Under the pieces are notes generated by a model. The model searched no databases, was not told where the DNA came from, and was given only the letters and a program-made list of their open reading frames with translations. A stretch of DNA of 64,000 bases. It comes from Desulfatibacillum sp. Lineage in GTDB: Bacteria; Desulfobacterota; Desulfobacteria; Desulfobacterales; SpSt-501. This document shows positions 1-8,286 of the stretch, one piece after another; position 1 is the stretch's first letter; each line of letters opens with the position of its first letter. Both the position numbers and the translations under genes were made by a program. The stretch is taken from contig DYEU01000004.1 of the NCBI GenBank assembly GCA_020725555.1, forward strand, positions 124,001 through 188,000, in the 5' to 3' direction.

Positions 1-1021
1 CGTAGATCTCCCAGGCCGTCACCACGAGCGCGGCCACCAGGGGCCCGAGCAGGATGCCCGCGGCCCCGAACATCCCGATCCCCCCCAGGGTGCCGAAGAG
101 GACCATCAGCTCGTGCAGCCGCGTGTCCTGCCCCACCAGCCGCGGCCGGAGCAGGCTGTCGACGCTCGTCACGACGAGGCCGCAGAAGGCGAGCAGGCCC
201 ACGGCCTGGGCCGTCTTGCCGGCCGAGGCGAGCACGAGGACGGCCGGCAGCCAGACCAGGGCCGTGCCGATGCCGGGGACGAGCGAGGCGACGGCGGCGA
301 CCGTCCCCCAGAAGATCGCGCTCGGGATCTCGACCGCGGCGAAGGCCGCGCCCGTCAGCGCCCCCTGCAGGAACCCGATGACGGCGATCCCGCGGAGGGT
401 CGCCCGCGTGACCGCGGTGAAGCGCGCGAGCATGCGCTCGGCGTCCGCCCGCCGGAGCGGCAGATGGCCAAGGACCCAGGAAAGCATTTGCTCCCCGTCC
501 AGCCAGAAAAAAAACAGCGCATAGAGGAAGAGGAAAAAGAAGAAGAGAAACTGCGCCGTCATCACCGTCAGCGAGGAGAGGCTTTCGATCAGGATCCCGC
601 TCAGCTTTCCGACCAGCTCGCCCGCGCGCAACAGGATCGTCTCCCGGTAGGGCATGAGGTGCTCGAGGAACGGAAGCCGCCTGAGCGTCTCGCCGAACTC
701 GGCCGGGGAGGAGAGCTGGCGCTGGATCCAGGGCTTGACCGCCTGGCTGATCTTGATCGCCTCGGCGGTGACGGCGCCGACGAGGAGGACAAGCGGCACG
801 ATGCCGAGCACGAGGACGAGCAGCAGGGTGGCCGCCGCGGCCAGGCGGGTTCGGCCGCCGCAGAGGCGGGACAAGCGCCGGTGGAGCGGCTGCGTCAGCG
901 CGGCGAAGAGCGCGGCCAAGGCCAGCACGAGGAGAAAAGGCCGCAGCATCGTGAGAAACAGCGCGGAGAGAAAGACGACAAGAAGCAGGACAAAGGCCTT
1001 CTGGAAGGCTCCCTGGCTCAT
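1..1021 (-). CDS. AI-2E family transporter (PerM-like permease), 3' end cut by window
   Basis: This gene is absent from the ORF track because its stop lies outside the window. Translating the minus strand from ATG at 1021 gives about 340 codons beginning MSQGAFQKAFVLLLVVF. It has paired hydrophobic helices at the N-terminus, a hydrophilic stretch (about residues 65-140), then a cluster of membrane segments ending in glycine- and leucine-rich helices with GIGTALVWLPAV and GILLGPLVAALVVTAWEIY. This is the layout of the AI-2E/PerM exporter family (usually about 350 residues), so only a short tail is missing. Its start overlaps the stop of the methyltransferase gene by 4 nt (ATGA). The substrate cannot be inferred; the family includes AI-2 exporters and Na+/H+ antiporter-like members. 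Confidence 0.85.
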   Translation of the reverse strand, partial: MSQGAFQKAFVLLLVVFLSALFLTMLRPFLLVLALAALFAALTQPLHRRLSRLCGGRTRLAAAATLLLVLVLGIVPLVLLVGAVTAEAIKISQAVKPWIQRQLSSPAEFGETLRRLPFLEHLMPYRETILLRAGELVGKLSGILIESLSSLTVMTAQFLFFFFLFLYALFFFWLDGEQMLSWVLGHLPLRRADAERMLARFTAVTRATLRGIAVIGFLQGALTGAAFAAVEIPSAIFWGTVAAVASLVPGIGTALVWLPAVLVLASAGKTAQAVGLLAFCGLVVTSVDSLLRPRLVGQDTRLHELMVLFGTLGGIGMFGAAGILLGPLVAALVVTAWEIY

Positions 1022-1755
1022 GGTCCGGTCCTCGCCGGCAAATCGCCCCCCTCCGCGGCCGGCCTGCGGGCGTGGAGCAGGTAGTTCACCCGCGTGTGCC
1101 CGCCGGTGCGGAAACGGCGCGAGAAGGGGTTGTAGTGCAGGCCGCGGGTTTCCCCGGGCACGAGCCCGGCCCGGCGGCACCAGGCGGAGAGCTCCGCGGG
1201 GCGGACGAACCTCCGGTAGCGATGGGTCCCGCGCGCGACCAGGCCGAGCAGCCATTCCGCCCCGAGGATGGCGAAGACAAAGGCCTCCGGGTGGCGGTTG
1301 ATCGTCGCAAAGAAGAGATCCCCGCCGGGGCGGACGAGCCGGCCGCAAGCCCGCACGACCTCGGCCGGTTGCGGCACGTGCTCGAGGAGCTCCATGCAGA
1401 CGACGGCGTCGAAGCGGGCCGCCGCCGCCGCGGCGAAGGTCTCGGCGGTCGCAACACGGTAGTCGATCGCCAGCCCCGCGGCCGCGGCGTGACGCCGGGC
1501 GGCCGCGATCGCCTCGGCCGAGGCGTCGATGCCGGTGACGGCGGCGCCCCGACGGGCCAGCGCCTCGGCCAGGATCCCCCCGCCGCAGCCGACGTCGAGG
1601 ACCGCCCGGCCGGCAAGGGGGCCGTGCCCGGCGATGAAGGAAAGCCGCAGGTCGTTGATCGCGTGCAGCGCGCCGAAGGGCCCCGCGGGGTCCCACCAGA
1701 AATCGGCCTGCGCCGCGAACCGGGCGATCTCGCGCGGATCGGCGTTTTCCCTCAC
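1018..1755 (-). CDS. ubiG: UbiG-like class I SAM-dependent O-methyltransferase
   Basis: 245 residues, starting at GTG. SAM-binding motif I is clear at about residues 52-60 (VLDVGCGGGILAEAL), followed by the acidic ribose-binding strand VTGIDAS and the UbiG-type motif VVCMELLEHVPQP. Length and motifs match UbiG, which performs both O-methylations in ubiquinone synthesis. The central segment HYNPFSR, just after the motif GLHY, is also typical. Since no other ubi or men gene is in view, the acceptor could be another phenolic compound. The GTG start overlaps the stop of the upstream EamA gene (GTGA), and its own stop overlaps the AI-2E permease start, so the three are probably co-translated. Confidence 0.8.
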   Translation of the reverse strand: MRENADPREIARFAAQADFWWDPAGPFGALHAINDLRLSFIAGHGPLAGRAVLDVGCGGGILAEALARRGAAVTGIDASAEAIAAARRHAAAAGLAIDYRVATAETFAAAAAARFDAVVCMELLEHVPQPAEVVRACGRLVRPGGDLFFATINRHPEAFVFAILGAEWLLGLVARGTHRYRRFVRPAELSAWCRRAGLVPGETRGLHYNPFSRRFRTGGHTRVNYLLHARRPAAEGGDLPARTGP

Positions 1756-2645
1756 GGCCGCATCCTCCGCCGGGGGCGCCCCCGCTGCGAGAGGATCATG
1801 CCGGCAAGCATCAAGGCGCAGCCGGCGAGCGCCCGGGACGAAAGCCGCTCATCGAGGATGACGAAGCCCCCCAGGGCGGCAAAGACGGCCTCCAGGCTCA
1901 TCAGGATCGAGGCATGGGCCGGGTGGGCCCGCTGCTGCGCCACCACCTGGAGGGTGTAGGCCACGCCCACGGAGAGGACCCCACCGTACAGGATCGGGCC
2001 CGCGGCCGCAAGAAGCGCCGCCGCCTCGAGCGGCTCGCAGGCCGCGGCCACGGCGAGCGAAAGGACGGAGCAGAGGGAAAACTGCGCGCAGGCGAGCTCC
2101 GCCGGCCGCGAGCGGGGGGCGAGCCACGCGACCAGGAGCACCTGCACGCTCCAGAACAGGGCGCTCAGGAGCAGGAGCCCGTCCCCGGGCTCGAGCGCGA
2201 AGGAGGCGGTCACCGAGAGGAGGTAGAGGCCCGCCGCGGCGAGAAGGGCGCCGAGGGCGGTCTGGGGGGCCGGCCGGAGCCCCCAGAACACCCCGAGCAG
2301 GGGGACGATCACGACGTAGAGCCCGGTGATGAACCCCGCCTTGCCGGCCGGGGCCTCGAGCAGCGCCACCTGCTGGAGCGAGGCCGCGGCGAAGAGCACG
2401 AGGCCGAGGGCGAGCGTGCCGGCCGCCCGCCGGCGCGGGGACTGCCCCAGCGGCGGGGGGGCCCCCCGCCCCCGCGAGCCCACCAGCAGGGGCACAAGGG
2501 TCAGGCTCCCCAGCCCGAAGCGCACGCCGTTGTAGGTGAAGGGCCCCACGTGCTCCATCCCCAGCCGTTGGGCGACGAAGCCGAACCCCCAGATGGCGGC
2601 GGTGAGAAGCAGCAGGAGATCGGCGGAGAGCGAAGCCCGATGCAC
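1752..2645 (-). CDS. EamA/DMT-family inner-membrane permease
   Basis: The ORF track gives a 786-residue frame whose first half is only the shadow of the glyA-like gene. The real gene begins at GTG 2645 (VHRASLSADLLLLLTAAIW), giving 297 residues. Ten hydrophobic segments in two homologous halves are visible. The first half starts with the AAIWGFGFVAQRLGM helix typical of EamA proteins, and the second half contains the diagnostic end of an EamA repeat, HASILMSLEAVFAALGGFVILDE. DMT carriers usually export metabolites or amino acids; the substrate is unknown. It lies 38 bp after the glyA-like gene and overlaps ubiG, so it may be read from the glyA promoter. Confidence 0.85.
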   Translation of the reverse strand: MHRASLSADLLLLLTAAIWGFGFVAQRLGMEHVGPFTYNGVRFGLGSLTLVPLLVGSRGRGAPPPLGQSPRRRAAGTLALGLVLFAAASLQQVALLEAPAGKAGFITGLYVVIVPLLGVFWGLRPAPQTALGALLAAAGLYLLSVTASFALEPGDGLLLLSALFWSVQVLLVAWLAPRSRPAELACAQFSLCSVLSLAVAAACEPLEAAALLAAAGPILYGGVLSVGVAYTLQVVAQQRAHPAHASILMSLEAVFAALGGFVILDERLSSRALAGCALMLAGMILSQRGRPRRRMRP

Positions 2646-2683
2646 CCCGGTCGGTCCTTGCGCAGGGGGCCCCCGGGCCCCGG

Positions 2684-3976
2684 TCAGCCCCGCGCCGCCG
2701 CAGAGCGCGCCTCCGCCGGCGAAGGCGCCTCCACCCGGTCGTCGTAGCTGTAGCCGACGGCGGTGAAGCGCTGGCGGAAGCGGTTCACCTCCTCTTTCAC
2801 GTCCTGGCGCTCGACGATGCAGGCGTGGATCAGGCGGGCGATCTCCTCCATCTCCGGCTCGCGCATGCCGAAGCGCGTCATCTCCTGGACCCCGAGGCGG
2901 ATGCCCTCCGGCCGGTCGTGGTTGCGCAGCGGCTCGTGGGGGAGCATGTTCATGTTGAGGATGATGTCGTTTGCCTCGAGCCGGCGCGAGACGGTCTCCC
3001 CGCCGCCGAAGGCCTTCACGTTGACCGCGACCTGGTGGCTTTCGGTGTAGCCGAAGTCGCGGCCCTGGACGTCGAAGCCCAGCCGGTCGAGGGCCGCGGC
3101 GAGGCTGCGCGCGTTGCGGATCGTCTGCTCCGCGTAAGCCTCGGCGAAATCCATCATCTCGAAGGTGCTCACGGCGAGCTGGGCGAGGGTGTCGAGGTGA
3201 TGGTTGCTCGAGGAGCCGGGGAAGGCCCCGCGGTCGATCCGGCGCCATTCCTCCTCGTCCATGTTGCTCAGGATCACCCCGCGCTGGCTGCCGAAAAAGG
3301 TCTTGTGGGTGCTCGCGGTCACGACCCAGGCGCCCTCGGCGAGCGGGTTCTGGAAGCGCTTGCCGGCGATCAGCCCGAGGACGTGGGCGGCGTCGTAGAC
3401 GATGCGCGTGCGCGTGCGGCGGCAGACCTCGGCCAGCTCGGCGACGGGCTCGGGGAAGAGAAAGAGGCTTTTGCCGAGCACGATGAGCTTCGGCCGGACC
3501 GCCTCGATCAGGAAGGCGGTGCGCTCGACGTCGATGTGGTAGCCGTCGGGCGTGAGGGGGAAATCGACGATGTTGCGCGTGAACTTGCCCAGGGAGCCGA
3601 GGCGGTGATGGCTGATGTGGCCGCCGCCGGGGGTCGAGTTGACGAGCACCACGTCGCCGGGGGCGACGAAGCGGCTGAAGACGGCCTCGTTCGCGTTCGT
3701 CCCGCTCACGGGGCGCACCTCGCAGTGGGTGCAGCCGAAGAGGATCTTCAGGTGCGCCGTGAGCTGGGTTTCGATCTCGTCGATGTAGCCCGTGCCGCGG
3801 TAGTAGCGCTCGCCGGGGTGGCCCTCGGCGTAGCGGTGGGCGAAGTCCGAGCCCCCGGCGGCGCGGGCGCGCCGGCTGAGCACGTTTTCGCTGGCGATGA
3901 GGTTGAGGCACTGGCCGCGCCAGGCTTCCTGGCGGCGGACCAACTCTTCGACGACGGCAATCTTCTTGGCGTACAT
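2684..3976 (-). CDS. Divergent serine hydroxymethyltransferase-like PLP enzyme
   Basis: 430 residues, fold-type-I PLP enzyme. Hallmarks of GlyA are present: LNLIASEN (about 25-31), YAEGHPGERYY (49-59), SGTNANEAVF in place of SGSQAN, the cofactor Asp-His in DAAHVLGLIA (about 195), the Schiff-base lysine in STHKTFFGSQRG (K225), and the carboxylate-binding Arg region GIRLGVQEMTRFGM. The lysine loop and substrate loops differ clearly from housekeeping GlyA (THKTLRGPRGG). The enzyme probably moves a one-carbon unit between serine or a related amino acid and tetrahydrofolate, which suits the adjacent histidine pathway that produces formimino-THF. A 2-methylserine hydroxymethyltransferase or an aldolase-like role is also possible. 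It has its own strong promoter and a 100-nt leader. Confidence 0.75.
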   Translation of the reverse strand: MYAKKIAVVEELVRRQEAWRGQCLNLIASENVLSRRARAAGGSDFAHRYAEGHPGERYYRGTGYIDEIETQLTAHLKILFGCTHCEVRPVSGTNANEAVFSRFVAPGDVVLVNSTPGGGHISHHRLGSLGKFTRNIVDFPLTPDGYHIDVERTAFLIEAVRPKLIVLGKSLFLFPEPVAELAEVCRRTRTRIVYDAAHVLGLIAGKRFQNPLAEGAWVVTASTHKTFFGSQRGVILSNMDEEEWRRIDRGAFPGSSSNHHLDTLAQLAVSTFEMMDFAEAYAEQTIRNARSLAAALDRLGFDVQGRDFGYTESHQVAVNVKAFGGGETVSRRLEANDIILNMNMLPHEPLRNHDRPEGIRLGVQEMTRFGMREPEMEEIARLIHACIVERQDVKEEVNRFRQRFTAVGYSYDDRVEAPSPAEARSAAARG

Positions 3977-4083
3977 GGGTGCGTTCGTTCCTGGGGAATT
4001 GCGCTTGCGCCCGCGGGCCCCGTGGCGGCTCGCGGCCGGCGGGAGGGCCCGGCGCGGCGACGCGCCGGGCGGCGGGAGCTGCG

Positions 4084-4112
4084 ACTATAGGGAATGGCCG
4101 GCGCCCTGTCAA
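4084..4112 (-). promoter_or_regulatory. Sigma70-type promoter of the glyA-like gene
   Basis: On the minus strand TTGACA (4112-4107) and TATAGT (4089-4084) are separated by exactly 17 bp, a near-consensus housekeeping promoter. Transcription would start near 4077, about 100 nt before the glyA-like ATG, so this gene and the following EamA-ubiG-AI-2E genes can be expressed independently of hutH. Confidence 0.8.
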
Positions 4113-4148
4113 CGACGCGCCGCACCCCGGGCCGGGCGGCGCCGCCCC

Positions 4149-5678
4149 TCAGGCGAGCGGCCCGATCGTCTCCTCCACGGCGCGCAGGATCTCGCCGCCG
4201 CGCATCAGCCGCAGGACGGCGCCGATGTCGTCGGCGAGCACGCGGTCGGCCTCGAGGGGCGGGACCGCTGCGCGGATCACGCGGTAGGCGGCGCGCGTGC
4301 CCTCCCCGGCCTTCAGGTTGGTGAAGAGATCGAGCGCCTGGGCCGCGCAGAGCAGCTCGATCGCCACCACGTGCTCGGCGTGGTCCACGATTTCCCGGCA
4401 CTTGCGCGCGGCGATCGTCCCCATCGAGACGTGGTCCTCCTTGTTCGCCGAGGTGGGGATCGAGTCGACGCTGGCCGGGTGGGCGAGGACCTTGTTTTCG
4501 GACACCAGCGCGGCGGCGGTGTACTGGGCGATCATGAAGCCGGAGTTGAGCCCGCCGTCGCGCACGAGAAAGGCGGGCAGCCCGCTCAGCTGCGGGTTGA
4601 CGAGCCGCTCGATGCGGCGCTCGGAGATGTCGGCGAGCTCCGCGGCGGCGATCCCGAGAAAGTCGAGCGCCAGCGCGACCGGCTGCCCGTGGAAGTTGCC
4701 CCCGAGCAGGAACTCGGCGGTGTCGGCGAAGAGCAGGGGGTTGCCCGTCGCCGCGTTCATCTCGATCGCGAGCACCCGCCGCGCGTGGGCGATCGCGTCG
4801 CGGCTCGCCCCGTGAACCTGCGGCGAGCACCGCAGCGTGTAGGCGTCCTGGATGCGGGAGCAGTCCCGGTGCGAGGAGATGATCTCGCTGGCCCGGGTGA
4901 TGCGTTCCAGGTTCGCGGCCGAGGCGACCTGGCCGGGATGGGGCCGCACGGCGTGGATGCGGGGGTTGAATTCCATGCGGCTGCCCATGAGCACCTCGAG
5001 GCTCATGGCCGCGGCGAGATCGGTGAGACGCGCGAGCCGGCCGGCGTCGTGGACCGCGAGCGCCCCGATCGCGGTCATCACGGCGGTCCCGTTGACGAGG
5101 GCGAGCCCCTCGCCCGCCTCGAGCCGAAGCGGCGCAAGGCCGCGCGCGGCCAGGGCGGCCGCCCCCTCCAGGCGGCGGCCGTCGACCCAGGCCTCGCCGC
5201 GGCCGATGAGGACGAGGCCGAGATGGGCGAGCGGCGCGAGGTCGCCGCTTGCGCCGACGGAGCCTTTCTCGGGCACGACGGGGAGGATGCCGCGGTTGGC
5301 GAGCTCGGCCAGCCGCTCGACGGTCTCCAGGCGCACGCCCGCATGGCCGAGGGCGAACTCGCGCACGCGCAGGGCGATCACGGCGCGCAGGGTCTCCGCG
5401 TCGAGGGGGTCCCCCACGCCCGCGGCATGGCTCATGAGGATGTTCTCCTGGAGCTTCGCGGTCTCGGCGGGCGGAATGGCCACATCGCTGAGCGCCCCGA
5501 AGCCGGTCGTCATGCCGTAGATCCGCCGGCCCTCGCGCACCCAGCCCTCGACCAGGCCGCGGCTGGCGCGGATCCTCTCCGCCGCCTCCGGCGCGAGGGA
5601 AAGCCGCGCCTTGCCGCGCGCGAACGCGACCAGCTCTTCGATCGACAACTCCCCGCGGCCGACGATCAGCTCCTCCAT
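4149..5678 (-). CDS. hutH: Histidine ammonia-lyase
   Basis: 509 residues, the usual HutH length. It deaminates L-histidine to trans-urocanate, the first step of the Hut pathway, in the cytoplasm. The MIO prosthetic-group triad Ala-Ser-Gly sits at 143-145 in GSVGASGDLAPLAHL, matching the family numbering, and the substrate Tyr loop GMTTGFGALSD is at 55-65. FHGQPVALALDFL and the C-terminal SVDSIPTSANKEDHVSMG region are also typical. The track's longer ORF is trimmed to ATG 5678 because AGGAGGGG lies about 7 nt upstream and the extra N-terminus is not family-like. It is divergent from hutU-ftcD-hutI-fchA, with its own promoter. Confidence 0.96.
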   Translation of the reverse strand: MEELIVGRGELSIEELVAFARGKARLSLAPEAAERIRASRGLVEGWVREGRRIYGMTTGFGALSDVAIPPAETAKLQENILMSHAAGVGDPLDAETLRAVIALRVREFALGHAGVRLETVERLAELANRGILPVVPEKGSVGASGDLAPLAHLGLVLIGRGEAWVDGRRLEGAAALAARGLAPLRLEAGEGLALVNGTAVMTAIGALAVHDAGRLARLTDLAAAMSLEVLMGSRMEFNPRIHAVRPHPGQVASAANLERITRASEIISSHRDCSRIQDAYTLRCSPQVHGASRDAIAHARRVLAIEMNAATGNPLLFADTAEFLLGGNFHGQPVALALDFLGIAAAELADISERRIERLVNPQLSGLPAFLVRDGGLNSGFMIAQYTAAALVSENKVLAHPASVDSIPTSANKEDHVSMGTIAARKCREIVDHAEHVVAIELLCAAQALDLFTNLKAGEGTRAAYRVIRAAVPPLEADRVLADDIGAVLRLMRGGEILRAVEETIGPLA

Positions 5679-5713
5679 GAACGATCCCCTCCTGGCGCGA
5701 CCATGCGCCGGCG

Positions 5714-5743
5714 ATCTTAGGACGAGGGCGGCGCCGATGTAAA
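5714..5743 (-). promoter_or_regulatory. Putative hutH promoter
   Basis: Minus strand TTTACA (5743-5738), 18-bp spacer, TAAGAT (5719-5714); five of six -35 bases match consensus. It sits about 30 nt upstream of the hutH start codon, directly before the AGGAGGGG ribosome-binding site. Confidence 0.6.
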
Positions 5744-5795
5744 GGCGCCGACCGTGAACCGCGGGCCGCGGTTGCCGCTTCGCCCCAAAAAAAGA

Positions 5796-5824
5796 TTGCA
5801 ACTCTACATCTTGTGGGATAAAAT
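5796..5824 (+). promoter_or_regulatory. Promoter of the lysine-rich histone-like gene
   Basis: TTGCAA (5796-5801), 17-bp spacer, TAAAAT (5819-5824), lying in an A/T-rich island that stands out from the surrounding GC-rich sequence. It would give a roughly 70-nt leader before the small gene and could also contribute to hutU if the downstream terminator is leaky. Confidence 0.75.
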
Positions 5825-5901
5825 GAATCTATATACAACCCTTGGGCGGGACACAGCGTTCTTCGGCACCGCCGAATTCAAACGCCAAAAGGAGGAAGGA
5901 C

Positions 5902-6030
5902 ATGCCGACTGCCAAGAAGACGACGGCCAAGAAAACCACCGCCAAAAAGCCAGCCGCCAAGAAAACCACCGCCAAAAAGCCGGCCGCCAAAAAACCAGCC
6001 GCCAAAAAGCCGGCCGCCAAGAAGAAGTAA
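5902..6030 (+). CDS. 42-residue lysine/alanine-rich histone H1-like protein
   Basis: The protein is MPTAKK followed by tandem five-residue units of the form KKPAA or KKTTA, ending KKPAAKKK. It has 20 lysines in 42 residues and no acidic, aromatic or hydrophobic core residues. Such tails resemble the C-terminal domain of eukaryotic H1 and the bacterial Hc1/HU-extension type proteins, which coat and compact DNA. The start at 5902 is chosen because GGAGGAAGGA precedes it; the track ORF begins earlier without support. A strong promoter upstream and a hairpin terminator downstream make it a compact monocistronic unit. It is probably abundant. DNA binding is inferred from composition only. Confidence 0.8.
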   Translation: MPTAKKTTAKKTTAKKPAAKKTTAKKPAAKKPAAKKPAAKKK

Positions 6031-6067
6031 TTCCGGACATCCTGCCCATCGGTTTTCGGTTTTCACG

Positions 6068-6112
6068 GAAGACCCGGCCCGCGCCACCTCGCGGTCGGGT
6101 CTTCGCTTTCCG
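6068..6112 (+). terminator. Rho-independent-like terminator after the histone-like gene
   Basis: Perfect 9-bp stem GAAGACCCG (6068-6076) pairing with CGGGTCTTC (6096-6104), a 19-nt loop, then a short T-rich run GCTTTCC. It should separate the small gene from hutU. Confidence 0.7.
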
Positions 6113-6128
6113 CACGTTTCCCCGCGTC

Positions 6129-6157
6129 TTGCAAAAACCGCCGCGCCCGGCTACCGT
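6129..6157 (+). promoter_or_regulatory. Possible promoter of the hutU-liv run
   Basis: TTGCAA (6129-6134), 17-bp spacer, TACCGT (6152-6157). The -35 matches at five positions but the -10 only weakly, so an activator may be needed. No clear HutC-type operator was recognised by eye. Confidence 0.35.
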
Positions 6158-6216
6158 CGGAGGAATGCGGGCATCCGTCGCCTGCACGCACCCCCCAGCA
6201 TGCCGGAGGTGGTCTC

Positions 6217-8286
6217 ATGAACCCAGGCCTCACCAACCAGGAAATCGCCCAGGCGATGCGGGTCCACCTCGGGGCCCTCTTCGCCGCGCCGCCGCCGCTG
6301 CCGGACTTCGTCCCCGGCATCCGCCGCGCACCCGCCCGACCGGCGAACCTCAGCCGCGGGGACGTGGCGCTCGCCCTGCGAAACGCCCTGCGCTACGTGC
6401 CGGAAGCCTGGCACGAGGCGCTCGCCCCCGAGTTCTTGGATGAGCTCCTCACCCGCGGACGCATTTACGCCTACCGCTTCCGGCCGCCCGGGGCGATCCG
6501 CGGCCTACCCGTGGACGCCTACGAGGGCCGCTGCCTCGAGGGCCGCGCCTTCCAGGTCATGATCGACAACAACCTCGACTTCGACGTCGCCCTCTACCCC
6601 TACGAGCTCGTCACCTACGGGGAAACCGGCCAGGTCTGCCAGAACTGGATGCAGTATCGCCTGATCCGGCGCTACCTCGAGCTGCTCGGCCCGGAGCAAA
6701 CGCTTGTCGTCGCCTCGGGCCACCCGCTCGGCCTCTTCGCCTCCTGGCCCGAGGCCCCGCGCGTCATCCTCACCAACGCCCTGATGGTCGGCTGCTTCGA
6801 CACCCCGGAGCACGCGCAGCGGGCGATGGCGATCGGGGTCGCCAACTACGGGCAGATGACGGCGGGCGGCTGGATGTACATCGGCCCGCAGGGCATCGTC
6901 CACGGCACCTACAGCACGCTCCTCAACGCCGGCCGCGCCAAGCTCGGCATCCCGCCGGAAGACAACCTCGCCGGGCGCCTCTTCGTCTCCTCGGGCCTGG
7001 GGGGCATGAGCGGCGCCCAGGGCAAGGCGGCGGCCATCGCCGGCGGCGTGGCCGTCATCGCCGAGGTGGACCCCTCGCGCATCCGCACGCGCCTCGAGCA
7101 GGGCTGGGTGCACGAGGTCTGCGAGGACCCCGCCGAGGCCTTCCGCCGCGCGCGGGCCTTCCAGGATCGCGGGGAGGCGCGGGCGATCGCCTTTTTCGGC
7201 AATGTGGTCGATCTCCTCGAATGCGCCGTGCGCGAGGCCGTGGCGATCGATCTGCTCTCCGACCAGACCTCCTGCCACGCGGTCTACGAGGGGGGCTATT
7301 GCCCCCAGGGTCTGGGCTTCGAAGAGCGCACGGCGATGCTGCGCGAGGACCCCGCCGGCTTCCGCCGGCGCGTGGACGCCTCCCTGAGGCGCCACTTCGC
7401 CCTGATCCGCACCCTCGCCGACCGGGGGGCCTACTTCTTCGACTACGGCAACAGCTTTCTCAAGGCCGTCTACGACGCCGGCGTCCTTGAAGTCTGCCGC
7501 AACGGGCGCGACCCGCTCGAGGGCTTCGTCTTCCAGTCCTACGTGGAGGACATCATGGGGCCGCTGCTCTTCGATTACGGCTACGGCCCTTTCCGCTGGG
7601 TGTGCCTGAGCGGGAAGCCGGAGGACCTCGAAAAGACCGACCGCGCGGCGATGGACTGCATCGACCCCCGACGCCGCTTCCAGGACCGGGACAACTGGGT
7701 GTGGATCCGCGATGCGGCCCGCAACCGGCTCGTCGTGGGCACGCAGGCCCGCATTCTCTACCAGGACGCCGCGGGCCGCACGAACATCGCGCTGCGCTTC
7801 AACGCCATGGTGCGCGCCGGCGAGATCGGGCCGGTCATGCTCGGCCGCGACCACCACGACACCGGCGGCGCCGACTCGCCCTTCCGCGAAACGGCGAACA
7901 TCCGCGACGGCAGCAACGTGATGGCCGAGATGGCCACCCACGGCTTCGCCGGCAACGCCGCCCGCGGCATGAGCCTGGTGGCGTTGCACAACGGCGGCGG
8001 GGTCGGCATCGGCCGGGCGATCCACGGCGGCTTCGGCCTCGTCCTCGACGGCAGCGAACGCGTGGACGCGATCATCCGGCGGGCGATCCCCTGGGACGTG
8101 ATGGGCGGGGTCGCTCGCCGCGCCTGGGCGCGCAACGAGGCCGCGATCGCCACCTGCATCGACTGGCAGCGGCAGGCCGGCGTCACCGACGCGATCACCC
8201 TGCCCGTCCTCGCCGACGCCGAGCGCGTGGCTTCCTGGGTCGAGGAGGCGGTCGCCCGCCACGGACGAAAGGATCTCCTGCCATGA
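6217..8286 (+). CDS. hutU: Urocanate hydratase, long form
   Basis: 689 residues, NAD+-dependent hydration of urocanate to 4-imidazolone-5-propanoate. Typical urocanase segments are present: FQVMIDNNLDFDVALYPYEL, YGETGQVCQNWMQYRLI, the nucleotide-binding SSGLGGMSGAQGKAA (about 250-265), the active-site region DQTSCHAVYEGGYCPQG, and GNSFLKAVYDAG. At 689 residues it is some 130 longer than the usual 550-560-residue bacterial HutU and resembles the long urocanase class also found in animals and some anaerobes. GGAGGTGG precedes ATG 6217. Its stop overlaps the ftcD start (ATGA), showing translational coupling along the pathway. Confidence 0.95.
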   Translation: MNPGLTNQEIAQAMRVHLGALFAAPPPLPDFVPGIRRAPARPANLSRGDVALALRNALRYVPEAWHEALAPEFLDELLTRGRIYAYRFRPPGAIRGLPVDAYEGRCLEGRAFQVMIDNNLDFDVALYPYELVTYGETGQVCQNWMQYRLIRRYLELLGPEQTLVVASGHPLGLFASWPEAPRVILTNALMVGCFDTPEHAQRAMAIGVANYGQMTAGGWMYIGPQGIVHGTYSTLLNAGRAKLGIPPEDNLAGRLFVSSGLGGMSGAQGKAAAIAGGVAVIAEVDPSRIRTRLEQGWVHEVCEDPAEAFRRARAFQDRGEARAIAFFGNVVDLLECAVREAVAIDLLSDQTSCHAVYEGGYCPQGLGFEERTAMLREDPAGFRRRVDASLRRHFALIRTLADRGAYFFDYGNSFLKAVYDAGVLEVCRNGRDPLEGFVFQSYVEDIMGPLLFDYGYGPFRWVCLSGKPEDLEKTDRAAMDCIDPRRRFQDRDNWVWIRDAARNRLVVGTQARILYQDAAGRTNIALRFNAMVRAGEIGPVMLGRDHHDTGGADSPFRETANIRDGSNVMAEMATHGFAGNAARGMSLVALHNGGGVGIGRAIHGGFGLVLDGSERVDAIIRRAIPWDVMGGVARRAWARNEAAIATCIDWQRQAGVTDAITLPVLADAERVASWVEEAVARHGRKDLLP

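Noticed and set aside
2646-4112. First half of the 786-residue ORF
   Set aside because: It is an out-of-frame reading of the glyA-like gene; only the part from GTG 2645 is a permease.
3748-5838. 696-residue minus-strand ORF covering hutH
   Set aside because: Arg/Pro/Ala-rich shadow of hutH and the glyA-like gene in another frame.
5902-6030. Simple-sequence artefact rather than a gene
   Set aside because: It has a ribosome-binding site, promoter, stop codon and terminator placed exactly as a real gene.
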